Assembly: GCF_947090775.1 (NCBI RefSeq)
Contig: NZ_OX352321.1
Coordinates: 3,596,001-3,660,000, forward strand
Reading direction: 5' to 3'
DNA: 64,000 bases
DNA from: Pseudarthrobacter sp. MM222
GTDB taxonomy: Bacteria > Actinomycetota > Actinomycetes > Actinomycetales > Micrococcaceae
A program made the translations under genes and the position numbers. Below are positions 7,311-15,209 of the stretch, in pieces. Within the stretch, counting starts at the first letter, position 1; each line of letters starts with the position of its first letter. Under the pieces are notes generated by a model. It was not told the DNA's origin. It did not search any database and was given only the letters and a program-made list of their open reading frames with translations.

Positions 7311-9307
7311 GTCCGGGTCCCGGTCGCGTCGTCGGGCCTCATGAAGCCCCGGCTCAGGGACGCCAGCGGCACCCGCTCGGCATACGGGCTGCGAATCCGC
7401 GTTACCCGCTTCCGTCGGGTCAGTGCCGTCACCAGCAGGAGGCCGCCGAGCAGGATCCAGATCAGGGTCAGCGGCTGGAAGACGGAGCTGACCGCCTTCT
7501 CCACCGTGTAGGCGGGTGCCCAGCCGAGCAGATTGTTATCAGTCACCACGGCGCCCGAGGACTGTTCGGCAGCGATTGCGGTGCTGCCGCTGCCAGACAG
7601 GGTATTACCCTCGACGCTTGTGGCGCTCACATCACCCACCAGCGTAATGCCATGGTTCGAGATGGACTCCAAGACGTTGGCGGTCACCTCTGCCGTCGCG
7701 TTCCGTACGTAGATCCCGGTGTCCCCGCCGCGGATCGTGTTCCCGGCCACCGAGGCTGAGGCCAACTCGTCGCGGATAGCGACGGCCTGGAGCCGCTGGT
7801 TCCGGAACTCGTTTCGGCTGATTGCCACACCGGTGGCGCCATGGTTGACCACCACGCCAACCTCGTTGTCCGCGATGAAGTTGTTTTCGACGTCGAGGTC
7901 GGTGCCGCCGCTGAGCTCGATACCGTAGCGCCCGTTCCGCTCCAAGGTGCTTTCGGTGACCCGGTTTCCGCCATAGGACTGGGTGGCGGTTCCGACGGCG
8001 TTGGGCCCCTCGGCGAGCGGCCGGCCGTCGAGGGAGATGCCGTTGCGAGTGTTGCCTTTTGCAGTAACGTCCTTCAGCAAAATCCGGGTGGTGGAACTGC
8101 CGACCGTGAACCCGTCCACGGCGTTGTCCGATGACGACGTCCGGGTGATGGTCGTGTCCGTCACGGCCCGGTGCAGGACCAGGCCATCCACCAGGCTGCG
8201 GGTGATGGTGGTGTCCTCGATGACGACATCCCGGGCGTTCGAGACAAAGAGACCGAAGGCGTTGCCTACCAAACTGACGTCGTCGATCCCGGCGGTCACC
8301 ACGCTGTAGTTTTGTTCCGTTCGTTCCGTCCACGCGGCCAGGGCCTCCTCCGGGAGCACCCGGGCGCCGGTGGCGGACGCTTCAAAGGCCGGGGGCGAAG
8401 TGGGCGGTCCGCCCTGGAACGTGCCCACTTCATCCGTTCCGGTCAGCGAAAGCCCGCCGGTATTGCCGCTCCAGAACCCAAGATTGGAGAGGCGGGCATG
8501 GGCCAGCGAGGCGTGGCCGCCCAGGATGCGGACATAGGAGCGGCCGTCTGCGGTGAACGTGTCCACCGCCCCTGCCTCGCTGTTCCAGCTGGTGAGGCGG
8601 AGATCCGCGGTCTCTGAACCGGACAGTTCGAGGGACCCGCCCAGGGCAACGATGGAAACGAAGTAGTTCCGGCCGCTTTCGAGCCGGATGTCGAGGCCTT
8701 GAAGACCGTCCGGAGCCTTCAGGGAAAGAGTTGCGCCGGCCAGGACCACAACGTTCTCGGACAGAAGATAGGCCCCGCCAGGCTGTCGGACGAAGGCCTG
8801 CGGCGTGAGCGCTGCGAGATCGGCCACCGTGTACGCCTCGGCCCGGGCCGGCAGCACCAGGGTGTACGTGGAGCCGGTGCGGAGACGGTATGGCCCCTCC
8901 AGGCTGTCCACCCGCCAGCGGGCCGCCGACGCCACGGTGCGCACGTAGATGAGCCGTTCGGCTTCCTGGTCTACCAGCCGCGCCTCGCGTTCCGGATCAC
9001 CGGGATAGATCCCTTTCTGGACTTCGCCGAGGTACTTGCCGAAACCGGCGGCGCCGGTCCCCGGAAAGATGTCATCAGGACCGCTGGTAGCGCCGGCCCG
9101 CAAACTCCCGACAGGGGTGGCCCCTGCGTCGGAACCGGATCCGGCACCCGTGGCCCCGCCCGCCGGATGGGTCGTGGCCTGGCCTGTGCCGGACGATCCG
9201 GCGCCCGGGGTATTCCACAGCCTGCCGGCCTGGAGGATCAGCGTCCCGGACGCCACCATGAGGACTGCTGCGAGGATGGAGAACCATGCCGTGCGACTCA
9301 ACTTCAT
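7307..9307 (-). CDS. Large right-handed beta-helix protein anchored at both ends
   Basis: This 666-residue protein carries an N-terminal signal/anchor (MKLSRTAWFSILAAVLMVA), a Gly/Ser/Thr linker and an extended extracytoplasmic region. That region holds many CASH-type turns (VVIEDTTITRSLVDGL, TSSSDNAVDGF, STLERNGRYGIELSGG). A hydrophobic segment near the C terminus (LTLIWILLGGLLLVTAL) is followed by a basic tail. This resembles polysaccharide C5-epimerase or NosD-like parallel beta-helix proteins, held across the membrane. The start is the ATG at 9307, which overlaps the synthase stop as ATGA. A longer frame to 9949 exists but runs antisense-like through the synthase. Its coupling to the synthase suggests it acts on the nascent chain; epimerase activity is inferred only. 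Confidence 0.75.
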   Translation of the reverse strand: MKLSRTAWFSILAAVLMVASGTLILQAGRLWNTPGAGSSGTGQATTHPAGGATGAGSGSDAGATPVGSLRAGATSGPDDIFPGTGAAGFGKYLGEVQKGIYPGDPEREARLVDQEAERLIYVRTVASAARWRVDSLEGPYRLRTGSTYTLVLPARAEAYTVADLAALTPQAFVRQPGGAYLLSENVVVLAGATLSLKAPDGLQGLDIRLESGRNYFVSIVALGGSLELSGSETADLRLTSWNSEAGAVDTFTADGRSYVRILGGHASLAHARLSNLGFWSGNTGGLSLTGTDEVGTFQGGPPTSPPAFEASATGARVLPEEALAAWTERTEQNYSVVTAGIDDVSLVGNAFGLFVSNARDVVIEDTTITRSLVDGLVLHRAVTDTTITRTSSSDNAVDGFTVGSSTTRILLKDVTAKGNTRNGISLDGRPLAEGPNAVGTATQSYGGNRVTESTLERNGRYGIELSGGTDLDVENNFIADNEVGVVVNHGATGVAISRNEFRNQRLQAVAIRDELASASVAGNTIRGGDTGIYVRNATAEVTANVLESISNHGITLVGDVSATSVEGNTLSGSGSTAIAAEQSSGAVVTDNNLLGWAPAYTVEKAVSSVFQPLTLIWILLGGLLLVTALTRRKRVTRIRSPYAERVPLASLSRGFMRPDDATGTRT

Positions 9308-10584
9308 GCCGATGCCTCCTTGGGAAGCAGCGTCTGGGCGTCCTGGCCGTCGCCCCCCGTCTGGTCGGCGTGGCGTGTGAGCCAGCCCTGCTTGTTCATC
9401 GTGGCGAAGGCATACATTTTGATGGGCAGGGCCACGAGGATGACTGTCAGTGCCATGACGGGCAGGATCAGCAGGTCCTTCGGATGCCGGCGCAGGTGGG
9501 AAGAGCCCCGGATACCCCTGCCCAGCAGCATCCAGGCCGCAGCGGCCGCGAAGCCGAGGGGGGTTGGGTCCAGCCGGTTGAAGATCAGGTAGAAGAGCGT
9601 CAGGCCCATCGTGAGCGGGGTCAGCAGGATCTGCAAAACCGACACTTTGGTCACAAAGGGGACGTGCCACAGCCAGCCCATGGCGATGGCGGTCAGGTAG
9701 CACCGGTAGGAGTTCCGGCTCCAGCGCACCCGCTGCTTGACGAACGCACGGAAGCTCGACGGGAACATGGAGAGCGCCCGGGCGGAGGACTGGTGGACGG
9801 TCTTGTAGCCGGAGGCCAGCACCAGCCAAGTCAATCGCCCGTCGTCGCCGGAGATGCAGCGGCGGCCTAGGAAGTACTCGTTTTCCAAATGCTCGAGCAC
9901 CATGAGCACGGCCTCGCGGCGGTAGACAGCGGTGCGTCCGGAGATGCACGGTACGGCACCGGCTTGGCCCATGGCCGGAACATAATCCAGGTACCGCAGA
10001 TTCACCATCCAGTCAGCGATCCGGCGCCAGATGCTCGTGTCCCGCATGTAGACGTTCTGTTGTGTTCCCACGGCACCGACCATCGGGTCCACGAACGGCA
10101 TCTGCACGTTCTTCAGCAGACCCGGCCTCCACCAGGTGTCGGAGTCAGTCAGCACCAGGATGTCGTGCTGCGCCAGCCGCACGCCCGCGCCGAGCGCCGA
10201 CCGTTTCCCGACGTGGTGAAAGAGAACGGGCTTGATGGTTTTGTCGCCCAAGGCCTTGATGCGCCCGTAGGCTTCGAGGTCTTCCACATCGAGCACGATG
10301 ATTATTTCGTCGGGCCGCTGTTCGCGCCAGGATTCCAGAGCGCTCATGAGGATGTCCGGATCCTCGTGGAATGACGGGACAATGACCGAGGTTGAGGCGC
10401 GAAAGTCGGACACAATCGGCCGTGCACGGTGGGAGAGGATGAATCGGTAAAGCCACAGGCCCCAGACAATAACCCCGGCAATGGCCAACGGGAAATACGG
10501 GATAGCCTCGGCATAGAAGTCACTAAGAGTGGACCAGTCGAAGGTCGATGGAGTGGAGTTCTGCTGGGGAAGGAAGGAACGCAT
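9304..10584 (-). CDS. Processive GT2 polysaccharide synthase, HAS/NodC-like
   Basis: This 426-residue membrane glycosyltransferase has an N-terminal transmembrane segment (about 29-50). The catalytic GT-A domain carries DSD (147-149), SGDDGRLT with the acidic catalytic pair (245-252) and QRVRW (284-288). About four further membrane helices end in KQGWLTR (398-404). This arrangement is diagnostic for processive hyaluronan/chitin-oligosaccharide/cellulose-type synthases that polymerise and extrude a chain. HAS and NodC have the closest motif wording (GDDR.LT, Q..RW); Alg8-like is an alternative. ATG 10584 has GGAG eight nt upstream. It is the first gene of the operon that also holds two beta-helix proteins and Ugd, pointing to a UDP-glucuronate-containing polymer. 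Confidence 0.85.
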   Translation of the reverse strand: MRSFLPQQNSTPSTFDWSTLSDFYAEAIPYFPLAIAGVIVWGLWLYRFILSHRARPIVSDFRASTSVIVPSFHEDPDILMSALESWREQRPDEIIIVLDVEDLEAYGRIKALGDKTIKPVLFHHVGKRSALGAGVRLAQHDILVLTDSDTWWRPGLLKNVQMPFVDPMVGAVGTQQNVYMRDTSIWRRIADWMVNLRYLDYVPAMGQAGAVPCISGRTAVYRREAVLMVLEHLENEYFLGRRCISGDDGRLTWLVLASGYKTVHQSSARALSMFPSSFRAFVKQRVRWSRNSYRCYLTAIAMGWLWHVPFVTKVSVLQILLTPLTMGLTLFYLIFNRLDPTPLGFAAAAAWMLLGRGIRGSSHLRRHPKDLLILPVMALTVILVALPIKMYAFATMNKQGWLTRHADQTGGDGQDAQTLLPKEASA

Positions 10585-11003
10585 AATCGGACTCCGGTCA
10601 ATAGGCCGATGCGAGGTGACAGAAAACGAACATCCCCGCGTGTCGTCTGGATTTGTCTTTTGCCGCTATCTACAGTCGGTATTCGGCGCCTTACGTCAAT
10701 ATGGACTTCTTGGTGACGTTTGCACCGCCCACTGCTAACCCCTCTTTGGCGAGCGTTGATTCGAGCATGGCGGTCCCGCTCCGCGCCACGCTAGCGATTG
10801 GACTACGTGAATCGCACCAAATTCCACTTGTGTTTGGGTTGCAAATTACTGGCCACACAATGCAGACATACTTATCCCTGAAAGTGCCGGCGGGCCTCCC
10901 GTTTTGGAAATAGCGCCTACTCGCCAGACCAATTCCGGCTGTGACGTAGGGTGGGATGGGCTCCAGTTGGAGCCCATGGTGACACCAGGCAGGAGACAGG
11001 TCA
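10585..11003. promoter_or_regulatory. AT-richer divergent promoter region with a perfect inverted repeat
   Basis: This 419-bp region separates the polysaccharide operon (minus) from the SCP gene (plus) and is visibly less GC-rich than its surroundings. An inverted repeat with 10-bp arms and a 2-nt centre (ATGGGCTCCA / TGGAGCCCAT) lies at 10956-10977, just 26 bp before the SCP start and its AGGAG. On the minus strand a weak TTGACG (10694-10699) and TGTAGA (10669-10674), 19 nt apart, could serve the operon. The 86-residue open frame through the middle looks non-coding. Confidence 0.45.
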
Positions 11004-11363
11004 GTGACAGTTCAACGACGCCGGATCGCCGTCGGGGAGGGCCGCTCGGCGCTGGCCGCGTGGCTGGAAGCTGGCACCGTCCCCCGCAGCACCATCGCGA
11101 CGGCGGTGCGCTACTCGCTCGAGGAAGTCGCCGCCCGGGCGCCCGGAAACTCCGTCGAGGTCCGCGTCCCGCCGTTCGGTGTCACGCAATGCGTGCAAGG
11201 ACCGCGGCACACCCGCGGCACTCCCCCGAATGTCATCGAGTGCGACGCCGCCACCTGGCTGGCCATGGTCAGCGGGCACTTGAGCTGGGCGGATGCCGTC
11301 AGCAGCGGCCGCGTCGCTGCCTCGGGACTGCGCGCTGACCTGTCCGGACTGCTGCCGCTCTAG
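11004..11363 (+). CDS. Bacterial sterol-carrier-protein ortholog (SCP-2 family)
   Basis: This 119-residue protein matches the short actinobacterial SCP ortholog family (SCP_3 type). The hallmarks are RRRIAVGEGRSALAAWL at the start, LEEVAARAPGNSVEVRVPPFG and VQGPRHTRGTPPNV in the middle, and an ending in SGLRADLSGLLPL. The fold binds hydrophobic ligands; the bacterial role is not established. The GTG start at 11004 has AGGAG with eight-nt spacing. It stands alone between the divergent polysaccharide operon and a convergent SDR gene. Confidence 0.85.
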   Translation: MTVQRRRIAVGEGRSALAAWLEAGTVPRSTIATAVRYSLEEVAARAPGNSVEVRVPPFGVTQCVQGPRHTRGTPPNVIECDAATWLAMVSGHLSWADAVSSGRVAASGLRADLSGLLPL

Positions 11364-11399
11364 CCCCCGCGGGGGTCCAAAGGGCCAGTCGCGGCAGGC

Positions 11400-12161
11400 C
11401 TAGCCGCGCCCGATGAACGGCATTCCCGTGGCCGTGATCACCACGGACCCGACACATGCCGACGGCGGCATCCCGGCCATCAACAGCACGGCGCGGGCGG
11501 CGTCCGCCACCGGGAACGTCGGCTCCCTGCGGCGGCTGCCGTCGGCCTGCAGCGCGCCGGAGCCGACTCCGATCTCGTCCATGAGTTCCGTGGCCGCGTT
11601 TCCGATGTCGATCTGCCCGCAGGTGATGCCGAAGTCCCGCCCGTCCAGCTCGATGCTCTTGGTCAGGCCGGTTATGGCGTGCTTTGTGACTGTGTACGCG
11701 ACCGTTCGCGGCCGGGGCGAGTGCGCGGCGATGGAGCCGTTGTTGATGATGCGACCGCCTTGCGGGGACTGGGCCTTCATGGCCCGGACCGCGGCAGCGG
11801 CGCAGAGCAGGGATCCGGTGAGGTTAACCGCCACGGTCGCGTCCCACTCCGCGAGGCTGATCTCGTCAACCGAGGCGGCCGGGCCGAACACCCCCGCGTT
11901 GTTGAACAGCACGTCCACCCGGCCCCAGCGTCCCTGCGCCGCGGCGAACAGCCGCTCGACGTCGTCGGGCACGGTGACGTCGCAGGGCACCACGAACGCC
12001 TGGGCGTGACCCGCGGCGGTCTCCTCCAGCGGAGCCTCCCGCCGTCCGCCGAGAACCACCCGGTAACCCTCGGCCAGCATCAGCCGGGCGACTGCCCGTC
12101 CAATTCCCGAGCCTGCGCCGGTGACGACGGCGACGCGGCCGGGCTGGTGCTGTCGTGTCAT
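11400..12161 (-). CDS. SDR family oxidoreductase
   Basis: This 253-residue classical short-chain dehydrogenase/reductase has the cofactor motif TGAGSGIG (14-21), NNAG (87-90) and the catalytic Ser143, Tyr156 and Lys160 (YTVTK). The Arg at 40-41 after the second strand (LGGRR) suggests NADP(H) preference. ATG 12161 is preceded by AAGGAG at good spacing; the longer frame to 12350 crosses an inverted repeat and is rejected. Substrate is unknown. It probably forms a loose transcription unit with the small membrane protein upstream. Confidence 0.87.
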   Translation of the reverse strand: MTRQHQPGRVAVVTGAGSGIGRAVARLMLAEGYRVVLGGRREAPLEETAAGHAQAFVVPCDVTVPDDVERLFAAAQGRWGRVDVLFNNAGVFGPAASVDEISLAEWDATVAVNLTGSLLCAAAAVRAMKAQSPQGGRIINNGSIAAHSPRPRTVAYTVTKHAITGLTKSIELDGRDFGITCGQIDIGNAATELMDEIGVGSGALQADGSRRREPTFPVADAARAVLLMAGMPPSACVGSVVITATGMPFIGRG

Positions 12162-12231
12162 GCGGAGCTCCTTGGTGGTGATGGTGGTGGCGGGACGGGT
12201 GCGGGACGCCGGGTTCCCGGCCAGCGTAGGA

Positions 12232-12288
12232 CGAGATGACAGTTCACGGCAGTATCCGGCGCAAACATTGCCGTGGACTGTCATCTCG
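12232..12288. repeat. REP-like imperfect palindrome
   Basis: Two 20-nt arms (12232-12251 and 12269-12288) are inverted copies with one mismatch, joined by a 17-nt loop. A further partial copy, gctgtcatctt, follows at 12291. The arms contain ATGACAG and CTGTCAT. It lies between two minus-strand genes and would form a strong RNA stem in either direction. I take it for an intergenic palindromic repeat. Confidence 0.65.
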
Positions 12289-12318
12289 CGGCTGTCATCT
12301 TGCAGGGTCGCGGGGCCG

Positions 12319-12636
12319 CTAGCCGCTGCCCAGGTGCCGGCGCCGGGCACCGACGCGGTAGCCGGACCAGAAGGCGAGGATCAGCAGCCCAAGGCTGATC
12401 ATGGCGATTCCCGTCCAGACCTCGGGACCGATCAGCACGAGACCCTGGAGCTGGAAGGCCTGCTGCGAAAGCGGCGCATAGGCAAACCAGCCGGCGTCTT
12501 GCGAGCGCACCGGCAGCGACGTCAGAATCAGCCCCGCCAGGAGCAACAGCACGGCAAGCAGTGGTGCCGCCAGGTCGGCAATAATCTGCCTCCGGCCCGG
12601 CGCCGCGCGGTCATCCCCTATTGGATTCATGGACAC
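12319..12636 (-). CDS. Small two-helix membrane protein
   Basis: This 105-residue hypothetical protein has two hydrophobic segments (about 22-42 and 71-92), a basic C-terminal tail ([12 protein letters not shown]) and an extracytoplasmic-looking loop rich in Gln and aromatic residues. I do not recognise the family. Start is GTG 12636 or ATG 12630. It is divergent from the CHAD gene and upstream of the SDR gene on the same strand. Confidence 0.65.
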   Translation of the reverse strand: MSMNPIGDDRAAPGRRQIIADLAAPLLAVLLLLAGLILTSLPVRSQDAGWFAYAPLSQQAFQLQGLVLIGPEVWTGIAMISLGLLILAFWSGYRVGARRRHLGSG

Positions 12637-12690
12637 ACTCTAACGCCGGTCCGAGGCACCGGGGGTTGCGTCCAAGACGTAAAGTGAAGC

Positions 12691-13584
12691 ATGGCCACCA
12701 CCGCCGGGGACGTTTTGCTGGGCTATCTGGAACAACAGCTCAGCGAACTGCGGCGGCATGAACCGGGCGTCCGGGAAGACGAGGCCGAATCCGTGCACCA
12801 GATGCGCGTGGCGGCCCGCAGGGTCCGATCCCTGCTGGCCAGCAGCCGCAAGCTGTTTAGTACCTGCGAGGCCGAGGACGTCCGCTCCGAGTTGCGGTGG
12901 CTCTCCGAAGCGCTGGGCGCCGTCCGTGACGCCCGGGTGGTCCAGGCGAGGCTCCGGGAGCTGCTCGCGGCCGAACCCAAGGAACTCACCGAGGGTCGGC
13001 CCGCACGGCTCATTGACGAGGTACTCGACGCGGCGGCAGCGGCCGGACATCAGGGCGTCCTCGCGGCACTCGACAGCCAGCGCTACGCCCGGCTGCTCAC
13101 CGGCCTTGACGCATTGACCGCCACGGGCAAGCTGTCAGATCGGGCCTCCCGGCCCGCGCGCAGGGTCTTCAAGAAGGCCGTTTCCAGGGATACCGCCCGC
13201 TTGGTCCGTGCTGTGGCGGACCTTTCCGCCGCCTCCGACGGCAGTACCCCCGCCCGGGACGCACGCCTGCACGAGGTCCGAAAGGCGGCAAAGCGGCTGC
13301 GTTACTGCGCCGAACTCGCGGCCACCATCCGCGGAGGCCGCGGCCAGGCCGGGAAGCGGTCCCGGAAGACCGCCAAGGCAGCGCGCCGGATCCAGACCAC
13401 GCTGGGCCTGCACCACGACACCGTGATGTCCCGGACCGTGCTGGTTGAGCTGGGCCTGCGATCCCTGCCCGCCGGAGAGAGCAGTTTCAGCTTCGGCCGG
13501 CTGCATGCCCGGGAGGAAAGCCTGGCGGCTGGCGCGGACGCGGACTTCGCCAGGATGTGGCGGAAGTTTCCGGGTCGCCCCTAG
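12691..13584 (+). CDS. CHAD domain-containing protein
   Basis: This 297-residue, highly basic and helical protein consists of one CHAD domain. The two family signatures are visible: SVHQMRVAARRVRS near residue 35 and LHEVRKAAKRLRYCAEL in the second half. Both place conserved His and Arg/Lys residues on one face. CHAD proteins bind inorganic polyphosphate, so a role at polyphosphate granules or in phosphate metabolism is likely. No triphosphate-tunnel CYTH domain is fused here, unlike some relatives. It is convergent with the HAD phosphatase gene, 16 bp away. Confidence 0.88.
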   Translation: MATTAGDVLLGYLEQQLSELRRHEPGVREDEAESVHQMRVAARRVRSLLASSRKLFSTCEAEDVRSELRWLSEALGAVRDARVVQARLRELLAAEPKELTEGRPARLIDEVLDAAAAAGHQGVLAALDSQRYARLLTGLDALTATGKLSDRASRPARRVFKKAVSRDTARLVRAVADLSAASDGSTPARDARLHEVRKAAKRLRYCAELAATIRGGRGQAGKRSRKTAKAARRIQTTLGLHHDTVMSRTVLVELGLRSLPAGESSFSFGRLHAREESLAAGADADFARMWRKFPGRP

Positions 13585-13600
13585 CGTCGGGAGCTGGCGG

Positions 13601-14335
13601 TCAGCGCTGCTGGAACCGGGCGCTGAGCTTCCCGATCGCGCTGGTCCCAAGATTCTCCAGCAGCGCCCGGGGGGTCGCGTAGATCTCAACAGCGCCGGCG
13701 TCGCGCAGTTCCGCTTCGCTGGTGCCGCCGCACGTCAGACCGATCGTCGGGATATTGAGCTTCCCGGCGGCGTAGACATCCCAGACGGCGTCGCCCACGT
13801 AGACGGCATCCGAGGCCTGCACGCCCAGGGCCTTCAGGGCAGCGACGAGGATATCCGGGGCGGGCTTGCTTTCCTTCGCGTCACTGGAGCTCGTGGCCGC
13901 GTCGATGAAGGCGTCCGCACCGATCGTCGACCGCAGCGCCTGAAGGTCGCGCTCACGGGCCGAAGAAGCCAGTGCGACGGCGAGACCGCTTTTCTGGCAG
14001 CCCGCGAGCAGCTCCTTGGCGCCGTCCAAGGGACGCAGGGCAGGCCAGAAGGTGGAGAACACGGCTGCGTGCGAGGTCATGATGGTGCTGTCCTCGGAGG
14101 CATCCCGGTCGGATGGGAGCAGGCTGTCGAGGATCCGATCCCCGCCCATCCCCACTGAGCGGTGAATGTGGGCCATCGGAACGTCGTAGCCCGCCTGCCG
14201 GAAGGCCTGCCACCAAGCCAAGGTATGGATATAGGACGAATCGACCAGGGTGCCGTCGACGTCGAACAATACCGCGGCTCTGCACTGGCCCCCATGCTCC
14301 GGCTGGCCGTTTTCGGCTGGATCAGTAGTGTGCAC
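13601..14335 (-). CDS. HAD-superfamily phosphatase (phosphoglycolate-phosphatase/beta-phosphoglucomutase type)
   Basis: This protein of about 244 residues has motif I VLFDVDGTLVDS, motif II around LASSARERD, a conserved Lys (KESKPAPD) and motif III VYVGDAVWDV. The cap is of subclass I type with the SVGMGGDRIL segment. It likely dephosphorylates a small sugar phosphate or phosphoglycolate. The GTG at 14335 was preferred over the longer frame to 14365 because GAGGG precedes it. The YegP-like gene upstream overlaps it by 14 nt, so the two are probably translated together. Confidence 0.83.
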   Translation of the reverse strand: MHTTDPAENGQPEHGGQCRAAVLFDVDGTLVDSSYIHTLAWWQAFRQAGYDVPMAHIHRSVGMGGDRILDSLLPSDRDASEDSTIMTSHAAVFSTFWPALRPLDGAKELLAGCQKSGLAVALASSARERDLQALRSTIGADAFIDAATSSSDAKESKPAPDILVAALKALGVQASDAVYVGDAVWDVYAAGKLNIPTIGLTCGGTSEAELRDAGAVEIYATPRALLENLGTSAIGKLSARFQQR

Positions 14336-14630
14336 GTGCCCTCTTTCCGGCCGCGAGCGCCCCACCGCTCAGCGGGGTGCCGCGGCTGGTTCCGCCTGAA
14401 GCCCTCCGAACCATCCGGGGAAACGGGGCCTTCACCGCGGACTGGCCGCCAGTGCTGCTGTCCCTGATCAGGCCCGTTCCGGCGATCTCGCGGGCCTGTG
14501 CCACACCGGCAACGGCGGCGCGCTTGGTGGGGAACGTGACCGAGACCGCCATCAGGTGCCCGGCTCCGTCCAGCATCCGAATCCGGTATCCGCCGTCGGG
14601 CGCGTCCACGATTTCGAAACATCCAGCCAT
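14322..14630 (-). CDS. YegP-like DUF1508 protein
   Basis: This 102-residue protein begins MAGCFEIVDAPDGGYRIRM and contains the DUF1508 pattern of a short beta hairpin followed by TKRAAVAGVAQAREIA. The C-terminal 40 residues are basic and probably disordered, so only one DUF1508 unit is present. The family is widespread and linked to stress, with no known biochemical activity. AAGGAG sits six nt before ATG 14630, which decides the start. An AGTATRCTTACT-type palindromic element lies 40 nt upstream. Confidence 0.8.
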   Translation of the reverse strand: MAGCFEIVDAPDGGYRIRMLDGAGHLMAVSVTFPTKRAAVAGVAQAREIAGTGLIRDSSTGGQSAVKAPFPRMVRRASGGTSRGTPLSGGALAAGKRARAHY

Positions 14631-14670
14631 CGCATACTCCTTAATCCTCCTCCCCACGCGGGGATATTAG

Positions 14671-14682
14671 TAAGTATACTTA
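14671..14682 (-). promoter_or_regulatory. TAAGTATACTTA palindrome upstream of yegP-like gene
   Basis: This perfect 12-bp palindrome lies 40 nt before the ATG at 14630. On the coding strand it reads AGTATACTTACT and is followed almost directly by TAATAT, a good -10 hexamer. A near-identical element stands at the same distance upstream of the hydrolase gene at 40683. It is likely a shared promoter or operator element. Confidence 0.5.
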
Positions 14683-14741
14683 TTGACGCGCGTGGATGCC
14701 CACCAGTTGCCCGCCGCCCTGGCCAAGTGGACGGCGAAGCG

Positions 14742-15119
14742 CTAGCTCTGGATCACGGAGAGGACATTCCCGGCGGGGTCCTTGAACCAGGCAATCCGGG
14801 GCCCCTCTCCCACCATGATCCCCTTGCTGTCGGTAGGCAGCTCGGGATCATCGTAGATCTTGGTCTTCACACCGAGCCCGTTGAGCTCGTCGACCGCCTG
14901 CTCGACATCCTGGACAACCAAGTTCAGGACGGTGAACGAAGCCGGTTCGTGGTTGTCCTTCGGATAGATCATCACCCGCGGGCCCGAGGGCAGCCGGACA
15001 TCGAGAACGCCCATGGCGTTTTCCTCGGCGGTCAGCCCGAGGGTCACGCCGTAGAACTGCTTGGCCTTTTCCAGGTCATCAACACTGAAGCTCGAAAACG
15101 CATCCTTCGCCGTGAACAT
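14742..15119 (-). CDS. VOC family (glyoxalase/bleomycin-resistance fold) protein
   Basis: This 125-residue protein has the VOC pattern FSSFSVDDLEKAKQFYGVTLGL at the N terminus, SFTVLNLVVQDVEQAVDEL at the second module and ending WFKDPAGNVLSVIQS. It is a single-domain metal-dependent or metal-free dimer; the substrate is not predictable. ATG 15119 with GGAGA upstream gives the start, and the frame to 15182 is not needed. Confidence 0.85.
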   Translation of the reverse strand: MFTAKDAFSSFSVDDLEKAKQFYGVTLGLTAEENAMGVLDVRLPSGPRVMIYPKDNHEPASFTVLNLVVQDVEQAVDELNGLGVKTKIYDDPELPTDSKGIMVGEGPRIAWFKDPAGNVLSVIQS

Positions 15120-15209
15120 GGCACTCTCCTTCGTGGTCGTTGCCGGTTTGATACGGCAAAGAGTGCCACAACCGGGCGGCACAGGCTACGGGTTCGGGGA
15201 AGCCGGGAT

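Noticed and set aside
10653..10913. 86-residue plus-strand frame in the polysaccharide promoter region
   Set aside because: It lacks a ribosome-binding site and a recognisable domain and lies in an AT-richer regulatory stretch.
14687..14745. Short plus-strand frame reading RVDAHQLPAALAKWTAKR before a stop
   Set aside because: Only about 24 codons are open, there is no start or family match, and it overlaps the end of the VOC gene.
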